A program made the translations under genes and the position numbers. From assembly GCA_947044365.1 (NCBI GenBank), contig OX345639.1:6505718-6569717 (forward strand): a stretch of 64,000 nucleotides of DNA, written 5' to 3'. Of the stretch, positions 39,844 to 51,200 are shown one piece after another (positions within the stretch are counted from its first letter, which is position 1; every line of letters begins with the position of its first letter). The DNA comes from Petrosia ficiformis (Eukaryota; Porifera; Demospongiae; Haplosclerida; Petrosiidae). The notes under the pieces are model-generated. The model worked only from the letters and a program-made list of their open reading frames with translations, had not been told where the DNA came from and did not search any database.

Positions 39844-40956
39844 TGGGTGAATGATCAGCAGTCTGTGAAGAAAGTAATACTGTCAACGTTGTTTATGATC
39901 ATCCATCAATCAATAGACAGATTAAGACAGTTGTGTGTAATTCACTGACTTTGGATCTCGTTCTACTTTATCTAATATCCTCCTACTGCAATCTGGTATG
40001 CAAACGCCCAGCCCAATTCTCTGTTAGGAAGTCCAAATACCCAAGTATCCAAGTGTCAGGAAGAATAGTGAGTTTATTTTTCAATGTTGTATGTACAAAT
40101 AAAACAATCACAGTGCTAACTACATGCAAAGAATAAAGATACTGCACAGTAACAAGTTACATAACAATTATGGGACTGAGCAATGGCCATAGCTATCAGT
40201 GAAATTTGTGGGAATTGGGAAGGCTGCTGCTGTTGCTATGACTACAGTATAGCCAGTAAAGAAAAGTAGTGTGGCTGCATTTAATAGATCTCGAGTAGTT
40301 AAGTACAAGTTATAACCACTATACATGCTGAGATAAGATTGCAGAGGAAGGAAGACAAAAAAGATGCAATATGGAAGAGCTTTGTCAGTTCATATACTTT
40401 TGTCAAGTGAAAGATATTACCTCAGTTAGTAATACACAGATCAGAACAAGATATCCTCCAGTAGTTTGCACAACAAATTAAGTAGCAGCCTTTTAAAACT
40501 AAACACTGAAATTGTATTTACAGTAATAGTAACAAAGTATATTTTATTCTCTTTTTTTCTTTGTAGATATCTGGTTGTAAACACACAATAGAAATGCCTC
40601 CAACACTTCCAGATATATGGATAATACAGTGCTTGCTTTCTATCTGTGTGTTAGTAGTAGTTTCTGTAATATATTGGCTAATATGGAGAGATAATCAAGG
40701 AATCAGAAATCAAGGAATCAGAAATCAATCAACGAAACCGATTCAGGCAGAAGAATATACTGGACAAGACAGAGAACTTGTAATCTCATGTAATATATGT
40801 AGATACCACTCGTTTAACTGGGACAGTCAATGTGTTGCCATTGTGGCCATGGTGGCCCACAATCATCAAAATGCAGTTGATAAAGATTCATATATGGTTG
40901 ATGCAAAACAGGAAAGCCAAAGAAACAAGAAAAACTCGTTATTTGTTACAAAATAA
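39844..40956 (+). CDS. Possible small single-pass membrane protein, two exons seen
   Basis: I do not recognise this protein. An exon of about 39857-40070 reads through VVYDHPSINRQIKTVVCNSL and ends SIQVSGRI at a GTGAGT donor. The next exon starts after TTTTTCTTTGTAG near 40567, reads ISGCKHTIEMPPTLPDIW and has one hydrophobic segment (CLLSICVLVVVSVIYWLIW). A polar tail with a duplicated NQGIR motif ends at 40956. The first exon and true start are not visible. Splice signals plus a clean TM segment make it more than a random frame, but it could be chance. Confidence 0.35.
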
Positions 40957-41069
40957 TACAAATAATATCATGTTACATTGTACATAGTCTACGTATATCT
41001 TTAAAGATGGAAAATCCATGTGAAACTAAATACTAATATTATTGCTATTTCTGTTCATTTTTTAAAACC

Positions 41070-41318
41070 TGTAGTAATGTTGACTGTGTTCATTATTAAC
41101 AATGATTATGTTATATACTATTATTCTATTAACAATGAGTTATTGTAATGTTATGCGTATAACCATTTATTGTGTCATAGTCTCATTGTCTATATATAAG
41201 GGCACCAGCCCTAGTTTCTATATCTATATGTATATAAGCCGCATTTTGATTAAAGAGTTTTTAGTCCAGATTTCACTAAGGTAGTCAATCATTGCTGAAG
41301 TTACTAGAAGTTACTACA
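41070..41318 (+). repeat. Left LTR
   Basis: 249 bp, TG...CA ends. It contains TATATATAAGG, a TATA-like box, followed by GGCACCAGCCC. Confidence 0.95.
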
Positions 41319-41333
41319 GAATTGGCGACGAGG

Positions 41334-41950
41334 ATGGCTACCCTATTTGGACATGTTGGGGAATTCGATGATAGTAAGGAAGAATGGATACAGTATGTAG
41401 AACGACTAGACCATTTCTATGAAGCAAATGGAATTACTGAAAATGATAAGAAGAGAGCTATTCTATTGACTACAATAGGTCCCGTGACCTACAAGACACG
41501 TTGTAATGCCCAGAAAACCAGGAGAGATGTCATACCAAGACTTAGTGGCTGCTATGAAGACACACTATCGTCCAACACCATCGGAGATTGTGCAACGATT
41601 TCGATTTAATAGCAGATTCAGACATCCAGGAGAGTCAGTATCCATGTTTGTATCGGAACTTCGTAGTTTAGCAGAACACTGTAACTTCGAGAATACGCTG
41701 GAGGTGATGCTACGTGATCGTCTCGAATAAACGATCCAAATACACAACGCCGACTACTATCGGAGGTCAACTTAACCTTCCAGAAAGCTTTTGAGATAGC
41801 ACAAGGACTGGAATCAGCAGTTCAGAATTTGAAAACACTTCAGGGATCACAAGTTTTGCCTTCCAAGGAGATTCATAAGGTGGAAAAGATAGTTAGTACT
41901 CATGTATCTTGTTACCGCTGTGGGAAGAGTAACCACTCATCATTTAATTG
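41334..41950 (+). pseudogene. gag: Retrotransposon gag, frame-broken
   Basis: Reading starts at MATLFGHVGEFDDSKEEW and follows a retrotransposon gag domain, with FRFNSRFRHPGESVSMFVSE further on. The reading frame changes near 41500 and again near 41727, where a stop follows RDRLE. The downstream frame resumes as NLTFQKAFEIAQGLESA. The element cannot make a full Gag from this copy. Confidence 0.85.
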
Positions 41951-44444
41951 TCGGTTCAAGACGGCCAGATGCTATAATTGTGGAAAGTTCGGACACATAA
42001 AAGAAGTCTGTCGGGGGAAAGCAATTCCTAACAAGATCCAATATTTGCAAAAGGAGCGTTCGCAAATGGAAGTCACGGAGGACAAGGATGAATACGATCT
42101 CTTCACTATCACATCTACCCAGTCACGTAAACCTATTTTAACAACAGTTGAAGTTTATGGGAAATCATTAACCATGGAGATTGACACTGGAGCTTCATTC
42201 TCGGTGATTTCGTACAACACATATGACAACAACTTCAAGTCTATACCCTTGGAGGATACTAAGATCAGCTTGAAAACATATTCGGGTGAGAAGCTTAAAA
42301 TCTATGGGATAGTGGGGGTAGATGTACGATACGAAGAACAAGTAGCTCATTTACCTTTACTGGTCGTGGGGGTTGATGGCCCAAGTCTCATGGGTAGGGA
42401 TTGGTTAGCAGTTTTTCGTCTCAACTGGAAAGAAATTTACTATGTTGAGAACTGTTCGATACAAAGTGTTCTGCAACGATTTACGGATGTATTTAAGGAA
42501 GGACTTGGTACCTTGAAAGGTTATGAAGCCAAGATTCACATCAATCCAGACGTCGTACCTCGTTTTTGTAAGGCTAGGACAGTACCGTATGCCTTGCGTG
42601 CTAGGGTGGAGGATGAGTTGGAGAGATTGGTGGAACTGGGAGTAATAGAGCCAGTCCAGTTTGCAGACTGGGCAGCACCAATAGTTCCCGTCTTGAAGAG
42701 CGACAAGTCATCAATAAGGATTTGCGGGGATTTTAAAATAACGATAAATCGTGCCACAAAATTGGATCAGTACCCCATTCCAAAAATCGAGGATCTATTT
42801 GCTAAACTCTCAGGTGGAAATATGTTCACGAAACTTGACCTAAGCCAAGCTTATCAGCAGGTTCGATTGGATGCAGCATCAAAGGCGTTAGTGGTGATTA
42901 ACACTCATCGAGGATTGTTCCGATATAATCGTCTGCCTTTTGGTGTATCCTCAGCACCAGGAATTTTTCAAAGAATGATGGAAAATCTGCTACGAGGGAT
43001 TGACAAGGTGGTGGTTTACCTAGATGATATTTTGATTACCGGGACCTCTGAGGAAGATCATCTTTCTACTCTGGAGAAAGTTCTGAAGAGACTGCAAGAT
43101 GCAGGACTGAGATTGAAAAGAAACAAATGTAAATTCATGGTTCCCTCTGTGTCATACTTGGGATATCAGATTGATGCTGAAGGTCTACACCCCCTACCTG
43201 AGAAGGTTGCAGCAGTGCAGAGTGCCCCAGTGCCTAAATCAGTAACTGAGCTCAAATCATTCTTAGGATTGCTGACTTACTACAGCAAGTTTTTGCCGAA
43301 TCTCTCAACGACATTGTCGCCTCTGTACGAGTTGCTTAAGTCATCCACAAAATGGTTGTGGTCTCGAAGACACTCAGAAGCTTTCCAGACAGCAAAGAAT
43401 TTACTCACATCATCTAAGTTGTTGGTACATTTTGATCCAGCTAGAGAATTGATGTTGTCTTGTGATGCCTCTGCATATGGCATTGGGGCTGTGCTATCGC
43501 ACAAATTTGCAGATGGATCTGAAAAGCCCATAGGATTTGCATCCCGTACCCTTTCTACTGCTGAGAAGAACTATTCCCAAATAGAGAAAGAGGGACTCTC
43601 TTGTGTATTTGGAGTGAAGAGGTTTCACTCATTCCTGTATGGACACCATTTCACAATGTGTACAGATCATAAGCCTCTCCTGGGTCTGATAGGTGAGCAC
43701 TGTTCAGTGCCCGCTCAAGCTTCTGCAAGGATCCAACGCTGGGCCTTGACACTCTCTATGTATAACTACACTATAAAATTCAAGCGCACAGGGGAACACA
43801 GTAATGCTGATGCACTAAGTCGATTACCATTACCAGTGACCCCAGCTGAGACACCTTTACCAGTGGAAATGATCTTATTGTTGGAGCAATTGCAAGTAAG
43901 CCCGGTGTCTGCAGAACAAATAAAGACTTGGACTAGTCGAGATGTTCTACTGTCCCAGGTGTTGGGATATGTTTTGAGTGGATGGCCAGATACTTGTGAC
44001 AATGATGTTCTGAAACCATTCTATAGTAGACGAATGGAGCTATCAACTCAAGCTGGGTGTCTGTTATGGGGGAACAGAGTCATTGTTCCTCAGCCTGGTC
44101 GTCAACTGATCCTGGATGAACTTCATGCGGGACATCCTGGAGTATCGAGAATGAAAAGCCTCGCTCGTATGTTTGTGTGGTGGCCAAGATTGGACTCTGA
44201 TGTGGAGGATAGGGTAAAATGCTGTTCAGATTGTCAGAGAAATCGTCCTTCACCTCCAACTGCTCCTGTTCAACCATGGAAGTGGCCGACGTGTCCATGG
44301 GCTAGAGTGCACTTAGACTATGCTGGTCCTTTCCTAGGTAGGATGTTTTTGATAGCTATTGATGCTCACTTATGTTCAACTACTTCCTTAGCTACTATAC
44401 AATCTCTTCGCAACATGTTTGCTCGTTTTGGGTTACCTGAGTAG
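41829..44444 (+). CDS. pol: Retrotransposon nucleocapsid zinc knuckles, protease, reverse transcriptase, RNase H and 5' integrase
   Basis: One open frame of 871 residues. Two CCHC knuckles (CYRCGKSNHSSFNC, CYNCGKFGHIKEVC) are followed by the protease motif EIDTGASFSVIS. The reverse transcriptase runs through RLPFGVSSAPGIFQ and VVYLDDILITG with the YxDD site. RNase H is near residues 540-640 (SCDASAYGIGAV). The integrase HHCC zinc domain (HAGHP, CCSDCQRNRP) and the first Asp (HLDYAGPF) follow. The frame ends at a TAG at 44442-44444 in the middle of the integrase core, and a short deletion after AIDAH is likely from spacing. Domain order PR-RT-RH-IN is that of Ty3/gypsy elements. Confidence 0.95.
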   Translation: MKTLQGSQVLPSKEIHKVEKIVSTHVSCYRCGKSNHSSFNCRFKTARCYNCGKFGHIKEVCRGKAIPNKIQYLQKERSQMEVTEDKDEYDLFTITSTQSRKPILTTVEVYGKSLTMEIDTGASFSVISYNTYDNNFKSIPLEDTKISLKTYSGEKLKIYGIVGVDVRYEEQVAHLPLLVVGVDGPSLMGRDWLAVFRLNWKEIYYVENCSIQSVLQRFTDVFKEGLGTLKGYEAKIHINPDVVPRFCKARTVPYALRARVEDELERLVELGVIEPVQFADWAAPIVPVLKSDKSSIRICGDFKITINRATKLDQYPIPKIEDLFAKLSGGNMFTKLDLSQAYQQVRLDAASKALVVINTHRGLFRYNRLPFGVSSAPGIFQRMMENLLRGIDKVVVYLDDILITGTSEEDHLSTLEKVLKRLQDAGLRLKRNKCKFMVPSVSYLGYQIDAEGLHPLPEKVAAVQSAPVPKSVTELKSFLGLLTYYSKFLPNLSTTLSPLYELLKSSTKWLWSRRHSEAFQTAKNLLTSSKLLVHFDPARELMLSCDASAYGIGAVLSHKFADGSEKPIGFASRTLSTAEKNYSQIEKEGLSCVFGVKRFHSFLYGHHFTMCTDHKPLLGLIGEHCSVPAQASARIQRWALTLSMYNYTIKFKRTGEHSNADALSRLPLPVTPAETPLPVEMILLLEQLQVSPVSAEQIKTWTSRDVLLSQVLGYVLSGWPDTCDNDVLKPFYSRRMELSTQAGCLLWGNRVIVPQPGRQLILDELHAGHPGVSRMKSLARMFVWWPRLDSDVEDRVKCCSDCQRNRPSPPTAPVQPWKWPTCPWARVHLDYAGPFLGRMFLIAIDAHLCSTTSLATIQSLRNMFARFGLPE

Positions 44445-45203
44445 GTCGTTACTGACAATGGACGTAATTTTGTTAGTGAGGAGTTTAAAGAGTTCCTCCA
44501 AAAGAATGGGATCAAGCACACTACCTCTGCCCCATATCATCCTTCGACTAACGGATTGGCTGAACGTGCGGTTCAAACGTTCAAACAAGGTCTAACAAAA
44601 CTAAAGGAAGGTACAATTAATGAACGTATATCTCGATTCCTGTTCAACTACAGAATTACCCCTCAATCAACAACAGGAACTTCTCCTGCTGAACTTTTGT
44701 TGGGAAGAAGGCCACGTTCTCGTCTGGATTTATTAAAGCCAGATCTATCTACTCGGATTGAAACAAAGCAAGCAAAGCAGTGCCTAACATCCAATAGCAG
44801 GACTGTTCCCGATTACAAACTAGGCGATGCCGTGTATGCCAGAAACTTTGGATATGGTTCCAGATGGATACCTGGATTGCTAGTGGAGAATACAGGACCA
44901 CTCTCCTTCAAGATTGAATGTGAAGGAGGAAGAATCTGGTGTCGACACGTGGACCATATTAGGAGACGCCTGGATGTCGTACCTGACGTAGAAGCCATCA
45001 ACAGGGATTTGCAAGTGGAGCCTCCTGTACCAACTGAATCTAGTACTAGCACTGAGACGGTACTACCTACTGTACTGGAGGCCGGACCTACACCTTTAAC
45101 TTCTACCGAAGCTCACTCAGCAACTGACTCAGTGGAAGCACCAAGTCGTCGCTACCCTTCTCGGGACAGGAAACCACCCGACCGTTACACGTATACCTCG
45201 TAG
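44445..45203 (+). pseudogene. pol: Retrotransposon integrase 3' part, after an in-frame stop
   Basis: Directly after the stop at 44442 the same frame continues with VVTDNGRNFVSEEF (second core Asp) and SAPYHPSTNGLAERAVQTFK (core Glu). It runs on to a basic C-terminus ending at 45203, 10 bases before the right LTR. A single substitution may account for the stop. Confidence 0.85.
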
Positions 45204-45213
45204 GAGGAAGAGA

Positions 45214-45472
45214 TGTAGTAATGTTGACTGTGTTCATTATTAACAATGATTATGTTATATACTATTATACTATTAACAATGAGTTATTGTAATGTGTATG
45301 CGTATAACCATTTATCTATATCATTGTGTCATAGTCTCATTGTCTATATATAAGGGCACCAGCCCTAGTTTCTATATCTATATGTATATAAGCCGCATTT
45401 TGATTAAAGAGTTTTTAGTCCAGATTTCACTAAGGTAGTCAATCATTGCTGAAGTTACTAGAAGTTACTACA
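45214..45472 (+). repeat. Right LTR
   Basis: 259 bp, matching 41070-41318 apart from a 10-bp difference and a few substitutions. Confidence 0.95.
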
Positions 45473-45723
45473 AAACCAAAATATCACTAATGGTTAAAAA
45501 CACTTATTTATACAAATTATGCACATTATTATAAATTATATTACTTTGGACATTCACAATCATAAGTTTAATAATAATGACAAGAAATAGCATGGCATTT
45601 TTATAATTAATACCACATTTCTAGCTACAGCTCCAAAGAAGCAGAATCTGACAACATCAAGAGTTTAATAAATTCTAGCAACTATGTCATTTGAATTTTG
45701 AACAAAGGGGATGGTGGGCCACT

Positions 45724-45921
45724 GTGCTTTAGCTAAAATCCTGAACGTGTTAATAACGATATTCAACTAGTAGCACAGTTTATAATAAAGTCTGTGCTTT
45801 AGCTAAACTCCTGAATGTGTTAATAACGATATTCAACTAGTAGCACAGTTTATAAAGTCTGTGCTTTAGCTAAACTCCTGAATGTACAATATTCAACTAG
45901 CAGCACAGTTTATAAACTCAG
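45724..45921. repeat. Three tandem copies of a 60-70 bp unit
   Basis: GTGCTTTAGCTAAACTCCTG, then ATATTCAACTAGTAGCACAG and TTTATAAAGTCT, repeated three times with length differences. The rest of 45478-46506 is AT-rich with no gene recognised. Confidence 0.85.
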
Positions 45922-46506
45922 AATCTTGCTGCATTTGAAATAATAACACTCTCTACACTGCAAAACATTTTCCTCAAGTAGTATGTTATTATTGTAGAAA
46001 ATAAACTGAATATTATCTAAGCCATTTGGAGAACTCTTGTGTATTTTAATTGTAATGACTCAACATTGTCTACACAAATACAACAATTTTTATTATAACG
46101 ACAACATCAGTCCGTCACCATCACCATTTAATTAGAAGTTGTAATTTAACTATAATTTATTGTAACTAAAGACAATATGACTATTATACATAGAGACTAT
46201 TATAAATGTAACTATTATAATTATAGAGACAGAACAATGTCTGTAATTATTATTATGTTTATTATTCTATTTTGTATATCAATCAATATGTCTCAAGTTC
46301 TTTGTTGTGTATGAGTCAATATGTCCCCCAAGTGTTACCTATATAAGCTGGTTAATGTTTCAGTTCAACAGTTCTGTTAAAAAGATATTATAAGAATCAT
46401 TTTCTAAGTTACAACATATTTAGGTGACAAGCATGATATCTCTAAGATGTCACTCTTCAAAAAGAAGATGAAGTTGGACTCTAATGCAGACAGACTGAAC
46501 ATGGCG

Positions 46507-47353
46507 TGTATGTATGTATGTATGTATGTATGTATGTATATACGTACATACATATGTATGTATGTACGTATGTATGTATGTATGTATGTACGTAATTATG
46601 TATGTATGTATGTATGTATGTACGTATGTATGTATGTATGTACGTATGTACGTACGTACGTACGCACGTACGTACGTACGTACGTACGTACGTACGTACG
46701 TACGTACATACGTACATACATACATACATACGTACATACATACATACATACATACATACGTACGTACATACATACATACGTACATACATACGTACGTACA
46801 TACATACATACATACGTACATGTAACCAAGTAACCAAGTGGAAGAATACATACATACATACATACATACATACATACATACCTACATACATACATACGTA
46901 CGTACGTACGTACGTACGTATGTATGTATGTATGTAGGTATGTATGTATGTATGTATGTATGTATGTATGTATTCTTCCACTTGGTTACATGTATGTATG
47001 TATGTATTCTTCCACTTGGTTACATGTATGTATGTATGTATTCTTCCACTTGGTTACATGTATGTATGTATGTATTCTTCCACTTGGTTACATGTATGTA
47101 TGTATGTATTCTTCCACTTAGTTACATGTATGTATGTATGTATTCTTCCACTTGGTTACATGTATGTATGTATGTATTCTTCCACTATATGTATGTATGT
47201 ATGTATGTATGTATTCTTCCACTTGGTTACATGTATGTATGTATGTATTCTTCCATTTGGTTACATGTATGTATGTATGTATTCTTCCACTTGGTTACAT
47301 GTATGTATGTATGTATTCTTCCACTATATGTATGTATGTATGTATTCTTCCAC

Positions 47354-47385
<32 letters not shown>

Positions 47386-47659
47386 TTCTTCCACTTGGTT
47401 ACATGTATGTATGTATGTTTTCTTCCACTTAGTTACATGTATGTATGTATGTATTCTTCCACTTGGTTACATGTATGTATGTATGTATTCTTCCACTATA
47501 TGTATGTATGTATGTATGTATGTATTCTTCCACTTGGTTACATGTATGTATGTATGTATTCTTCCACTATATGTATGTATGTATGTATTCTTCCACTATA
47601 TGTATGTATGTATGTATGTATGTATTCTTCCACTTGGTTACATGTATGTATTCTTCCAC

Positions 47660-47691
<32 letters not shown>

Positions 47692-48095
47692 TGTATGTAT
47701 GTATGTATTCTTCCACTTGGTTACATGTATGTATGTATGTATTCTTCCACTTAGTTACATGTATGTATGTATGTATTCTTCCACTTGGTTACATGTATGT
47801 ATGTATGTATTCTTCCACTATATGTATGTATGTATGTATGTATTCTTCCACTTGGTTACATGTATGTATGTATGTATTCTTCCACTTGGTTACATGTATG
47901 TATGTATGTATTCTTCCACTATATGTATGTATGTATGTATTCTTCCACTTGGTTACATGTATGTATGTATGTATTCTTCCACTATATGTATGTATGTATG
48001 TATGTATGTATTCTTCCACTTGGTTACATGTATGTATGTATGTATTCTTCCACTATATGTATGTATGTATGTATGTATGTATTCTTCCACTTGAG
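46507..48095. repeat. GTAT/TACG tetranucleotide satellite with an embedded 34-50 bp unit
   Basis: 46507-46830 runs (TATG)n, then (TACG)n, then (TACA)n, an inverted arrangement that can fold on itself. From 46970 a longer unit takes over: TATTCTTCCACTTGGTTACA plus (TGTA)n, alternating with a variant TATTCTTCCACTATATGTAT. An inverted copy of the unit (TAACCAAGTGGAAGAATACA) lies near 46830. Long open frames on both strands are a by-product of the 4-bp period. Confidence 0.95.
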
Positions 48096-48249
48096 AAGAT
48101 CAATGATATAGTTTGCTAGATGTAACTAATAATGATACTACATCCTTCACAAAATGGATGCTTACGTATATCTTACTCACATCTTGTGTCCCAATTGTAG
48201 TATGCTCCATGTTGTTTTCCGCAATTGAAATGTGGAAACTTAGTTACGT

Positions 48250-51200
48250 CATAGATAATAGAGTAAAGGGATTGGAAACTGCGTTCGCGGACGAAACATT
48301 TAATACACATTTTATATTGTTGTTATGGAACACTATGCGAGTTGGGATTTCGCGGCGTTGCTAAGCTAATTATGTACAGTTAACGCAATAGAGAAACAAG
48401 AGAGAAATTGAACAACAGTATACATCACTTACCTTCTTTCAAAGTGGACTAACTTTATCTTCCAAGTATAAAGGTTAGCCCATAAGTAACACACTATGTA
48501 GTACTACAACACAAACGAGTTTCAAGGATGAATTCGGTATTCCTCTGGGATAAGTAGGCGTTGAAAATCACGGCATTTGCAATTTAAGATTTCTCAATTG
48601 AAATAGTTTTGTACCTTTTACTAGAATACAAAAATTTACTATGCTATCAATACAATATAAAAACAATGTTATTTGCCAACTTCATATAATGGTTACAGAT
48701 TTGCACTAACACTGCCTACCCAGAAGTAATTATACCCTCCTTTCTGTGAAAAGGTTTTGTACCTTTAACAGTCTAACAATACATAAACTTGAACTGAAAC
48801 ATGTCATGACAAAATATCATTTAAAGATACATATAACAGTGCTATAAATATCTTTGTGGAAGTACATGTTACAAGAACAAAAGAACAAATGATCACAAGT
48901 CAGAGGAATTCCGCACAGATGATCTGTACAACATAATTTTATAATATTGTAAACACAGCCTCTACAGGTATCATGGGTCGAAAGTCTCGTCTTAGTCATA
49001 ACAGATATTACTATAAAAAGAAAAGTTCACAAGATTTAACTGTATCAGTCCCTCTACAAAAACTAACAAATCCCATTATTGGTAAATATACAAGTGGTAT
49101 AAATAAAATCTATTACATTTAGAATATTATTGTTATACTGTTATACTTATAGATGAGAGCCTGATTGTATCACTACCACTAAGAAACATTACACTTCCAA
49201 ATGGTAAATATACAAAACATTATTGTAAACTGTCAATGTCAGCTATTTTTCTTTGCAGACGTATGGCTACGCAATAGTTCACTTTCAGTACTACAAGAAA
49301 ATGTATTTTCTCGCCTGCCTGAATCCTGGGTAGAAGTAAACAGTAATGCTAGTAAACTAACCTTTTGCCACATCGTGAACACCAGTCTAACCACTCCTGT
49401 TATCAAATACACACTTACCATAAAACAAGACTTTTCATGCACACTCTCCGTTTTAACCAAAATAGTACAAGTACCTTATTTAATCCCATCACACATTTAT
49501 ACTCCAGAAAGTCTTCTCCATGTAATGGCAAACCTTATAAATATGAATATATGTAATGGTAATAATGACCAACATTTCCAAGAGCTTGCTAAGAAAAGGA
49601 AAGGAAAGTTTACTGATAGAACAGGTAAACATAAAAAAAAAACATAAATAATTATTATAATTGATCTTTACATAGGGAATGCAGTGGCAAACTTGGAGTT
49701 CACACCAACACCTACAATTAGACACACCCAGTGTAAAATGATTACAAAGTACATGTATGAAAGGTGTGAAATGTGTGAAAATTACCGTAAAACCCTGTTT
49801 GCGATTTTTTCCAAAGAGAAGACAAAAGATAGCACTACCAACGTTTACGAAACACCTGCATCAAGGTGTAATTATCGTTATTTGTCACCAAATCAAAAAG
49901 ATGATCTCTTACGAACTATGAAGACATCAAATAAAGAAGCTCATGTAAAAATTTCTAAACTTGAGGAAGAACTCAGAAAGTTGTCACTAGATCATGGTAT
50001 TAGCGTCAATGATGATCTCAAGAGTGACCTTTCTTGTATCATTGAGCAACAGCATAATCACATCTTGTCTACATACGAGAAAGGATCATTCCAACGAGTG
50101 TTCTGGGAACAACAGATGAAATTTGCTAGGTCTTCTAATGGGATACGCTGGCATCCACTCATGATAAAATGGTGCCTCTATTTAAGGCATCAGTCATCTA
50201 GTGCATATGAGTTACTTAGAAAGTCTGGGTGTATACAGTTGCCATCACAACGGACCCTGAGAGACTACACACATTATTTCAACAACACTCCCGGGTTTTC
50301 CGTCGAGATAGATCAACTGCTAATGTCAGAGGCCACATATCATAATTTAGAAGAATTTGAAAAGTGTGTATGTATAGTAGGAGACGAGATGAAAATAAGA
50401 GAAGGTTTAGTGTACGACAAGAATAACGGCGAGTTGATAGGTTTTGATATTAATGAACACCTACAACAACTAGAGAGTGATCTTGATGATGGAAAGTCAC
50501 ATCCTCCCTTTTTGGCCAGTAGCGTTTTTGTAGTAATGGTAAGAGGTCTCTTCATCGGAATAAACTTCCCATATGCCACCTTTCCTACTCAAAATCTCAC
50601 TGGGGGACAGCTCATTCCGATATTAACAGAAGCTACATTTAGATTGGAGCGGTGTGGGTTCAAAGTAATGGCTCAAACTTTGGATGGATTCTCCGTAAAT
50701 CGACGATATTTTAGTTTGATGGGAATCAATGTTTCAGGTGTGAACGTGCGTTATAAAACTACTAATATGTGTTCTGAGGATTCCCGCAACATATTCTTCT
50801 TCTCTGACCCTCCTCATTTAATAAAAACAACACGGAACTGCTTTCAGAATGCACGTCGACAAATAAAGGTAAAAAATAAATACAGTCAAACATTTGTATA
50901 TGTAATAATTAATCGCACATTATTCCAACAGTACAATGGCCAATCCATCTCTTGGAAGTTCATCGAAAATTTATATATGAAAACAAGTCAGTCTGGTGGT
51001 CTAACAACTCAACCAAAGCTGAGATATGAACATGTATATTTAAACAATTTTTCAAAAATGAGGGTAGATTTGGCATCACAGGTAATAAATTATAATTAAA
51101 TTTTTATTAATGTGATGTCATAAATGTATTACTAGGTCCTAAGCAGTACTGTAGCTAACGGACTTAAAGTTCATTTTCCTGATACTTCTAAGGAAACAAG

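Larger units (their letters stand above)
41070..45472 (+). mobile_element. Ty3/gypsy-type LTR retrotransposon
   Basis: A 4.4-kb element bounded by LTRs of 249 and 259 bp that start TGTAGTAATG and end TTACTACA. The 5-bp duplication AAACC flanks it (41065-41069 and 45473-45477). The primer-binding region after the left LTR reads ATTGGCGACGAGGA and the purine tract before the right LTR reads AGGAGGAAGAGA. The LTRs differ by a 10-bp gap in TTTATCTATATCATTG plus a few bases. The element is therefore relatively young, though its coding region is damaged. Confidence 0.97.

Noticed and set aside
46447..48119. Long open frames of YVCM and HTYI type on both strands
   Set aside because: They arise from the 4-bp repeat, which lacks stops in all frames. 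Composition is not that of a protein.
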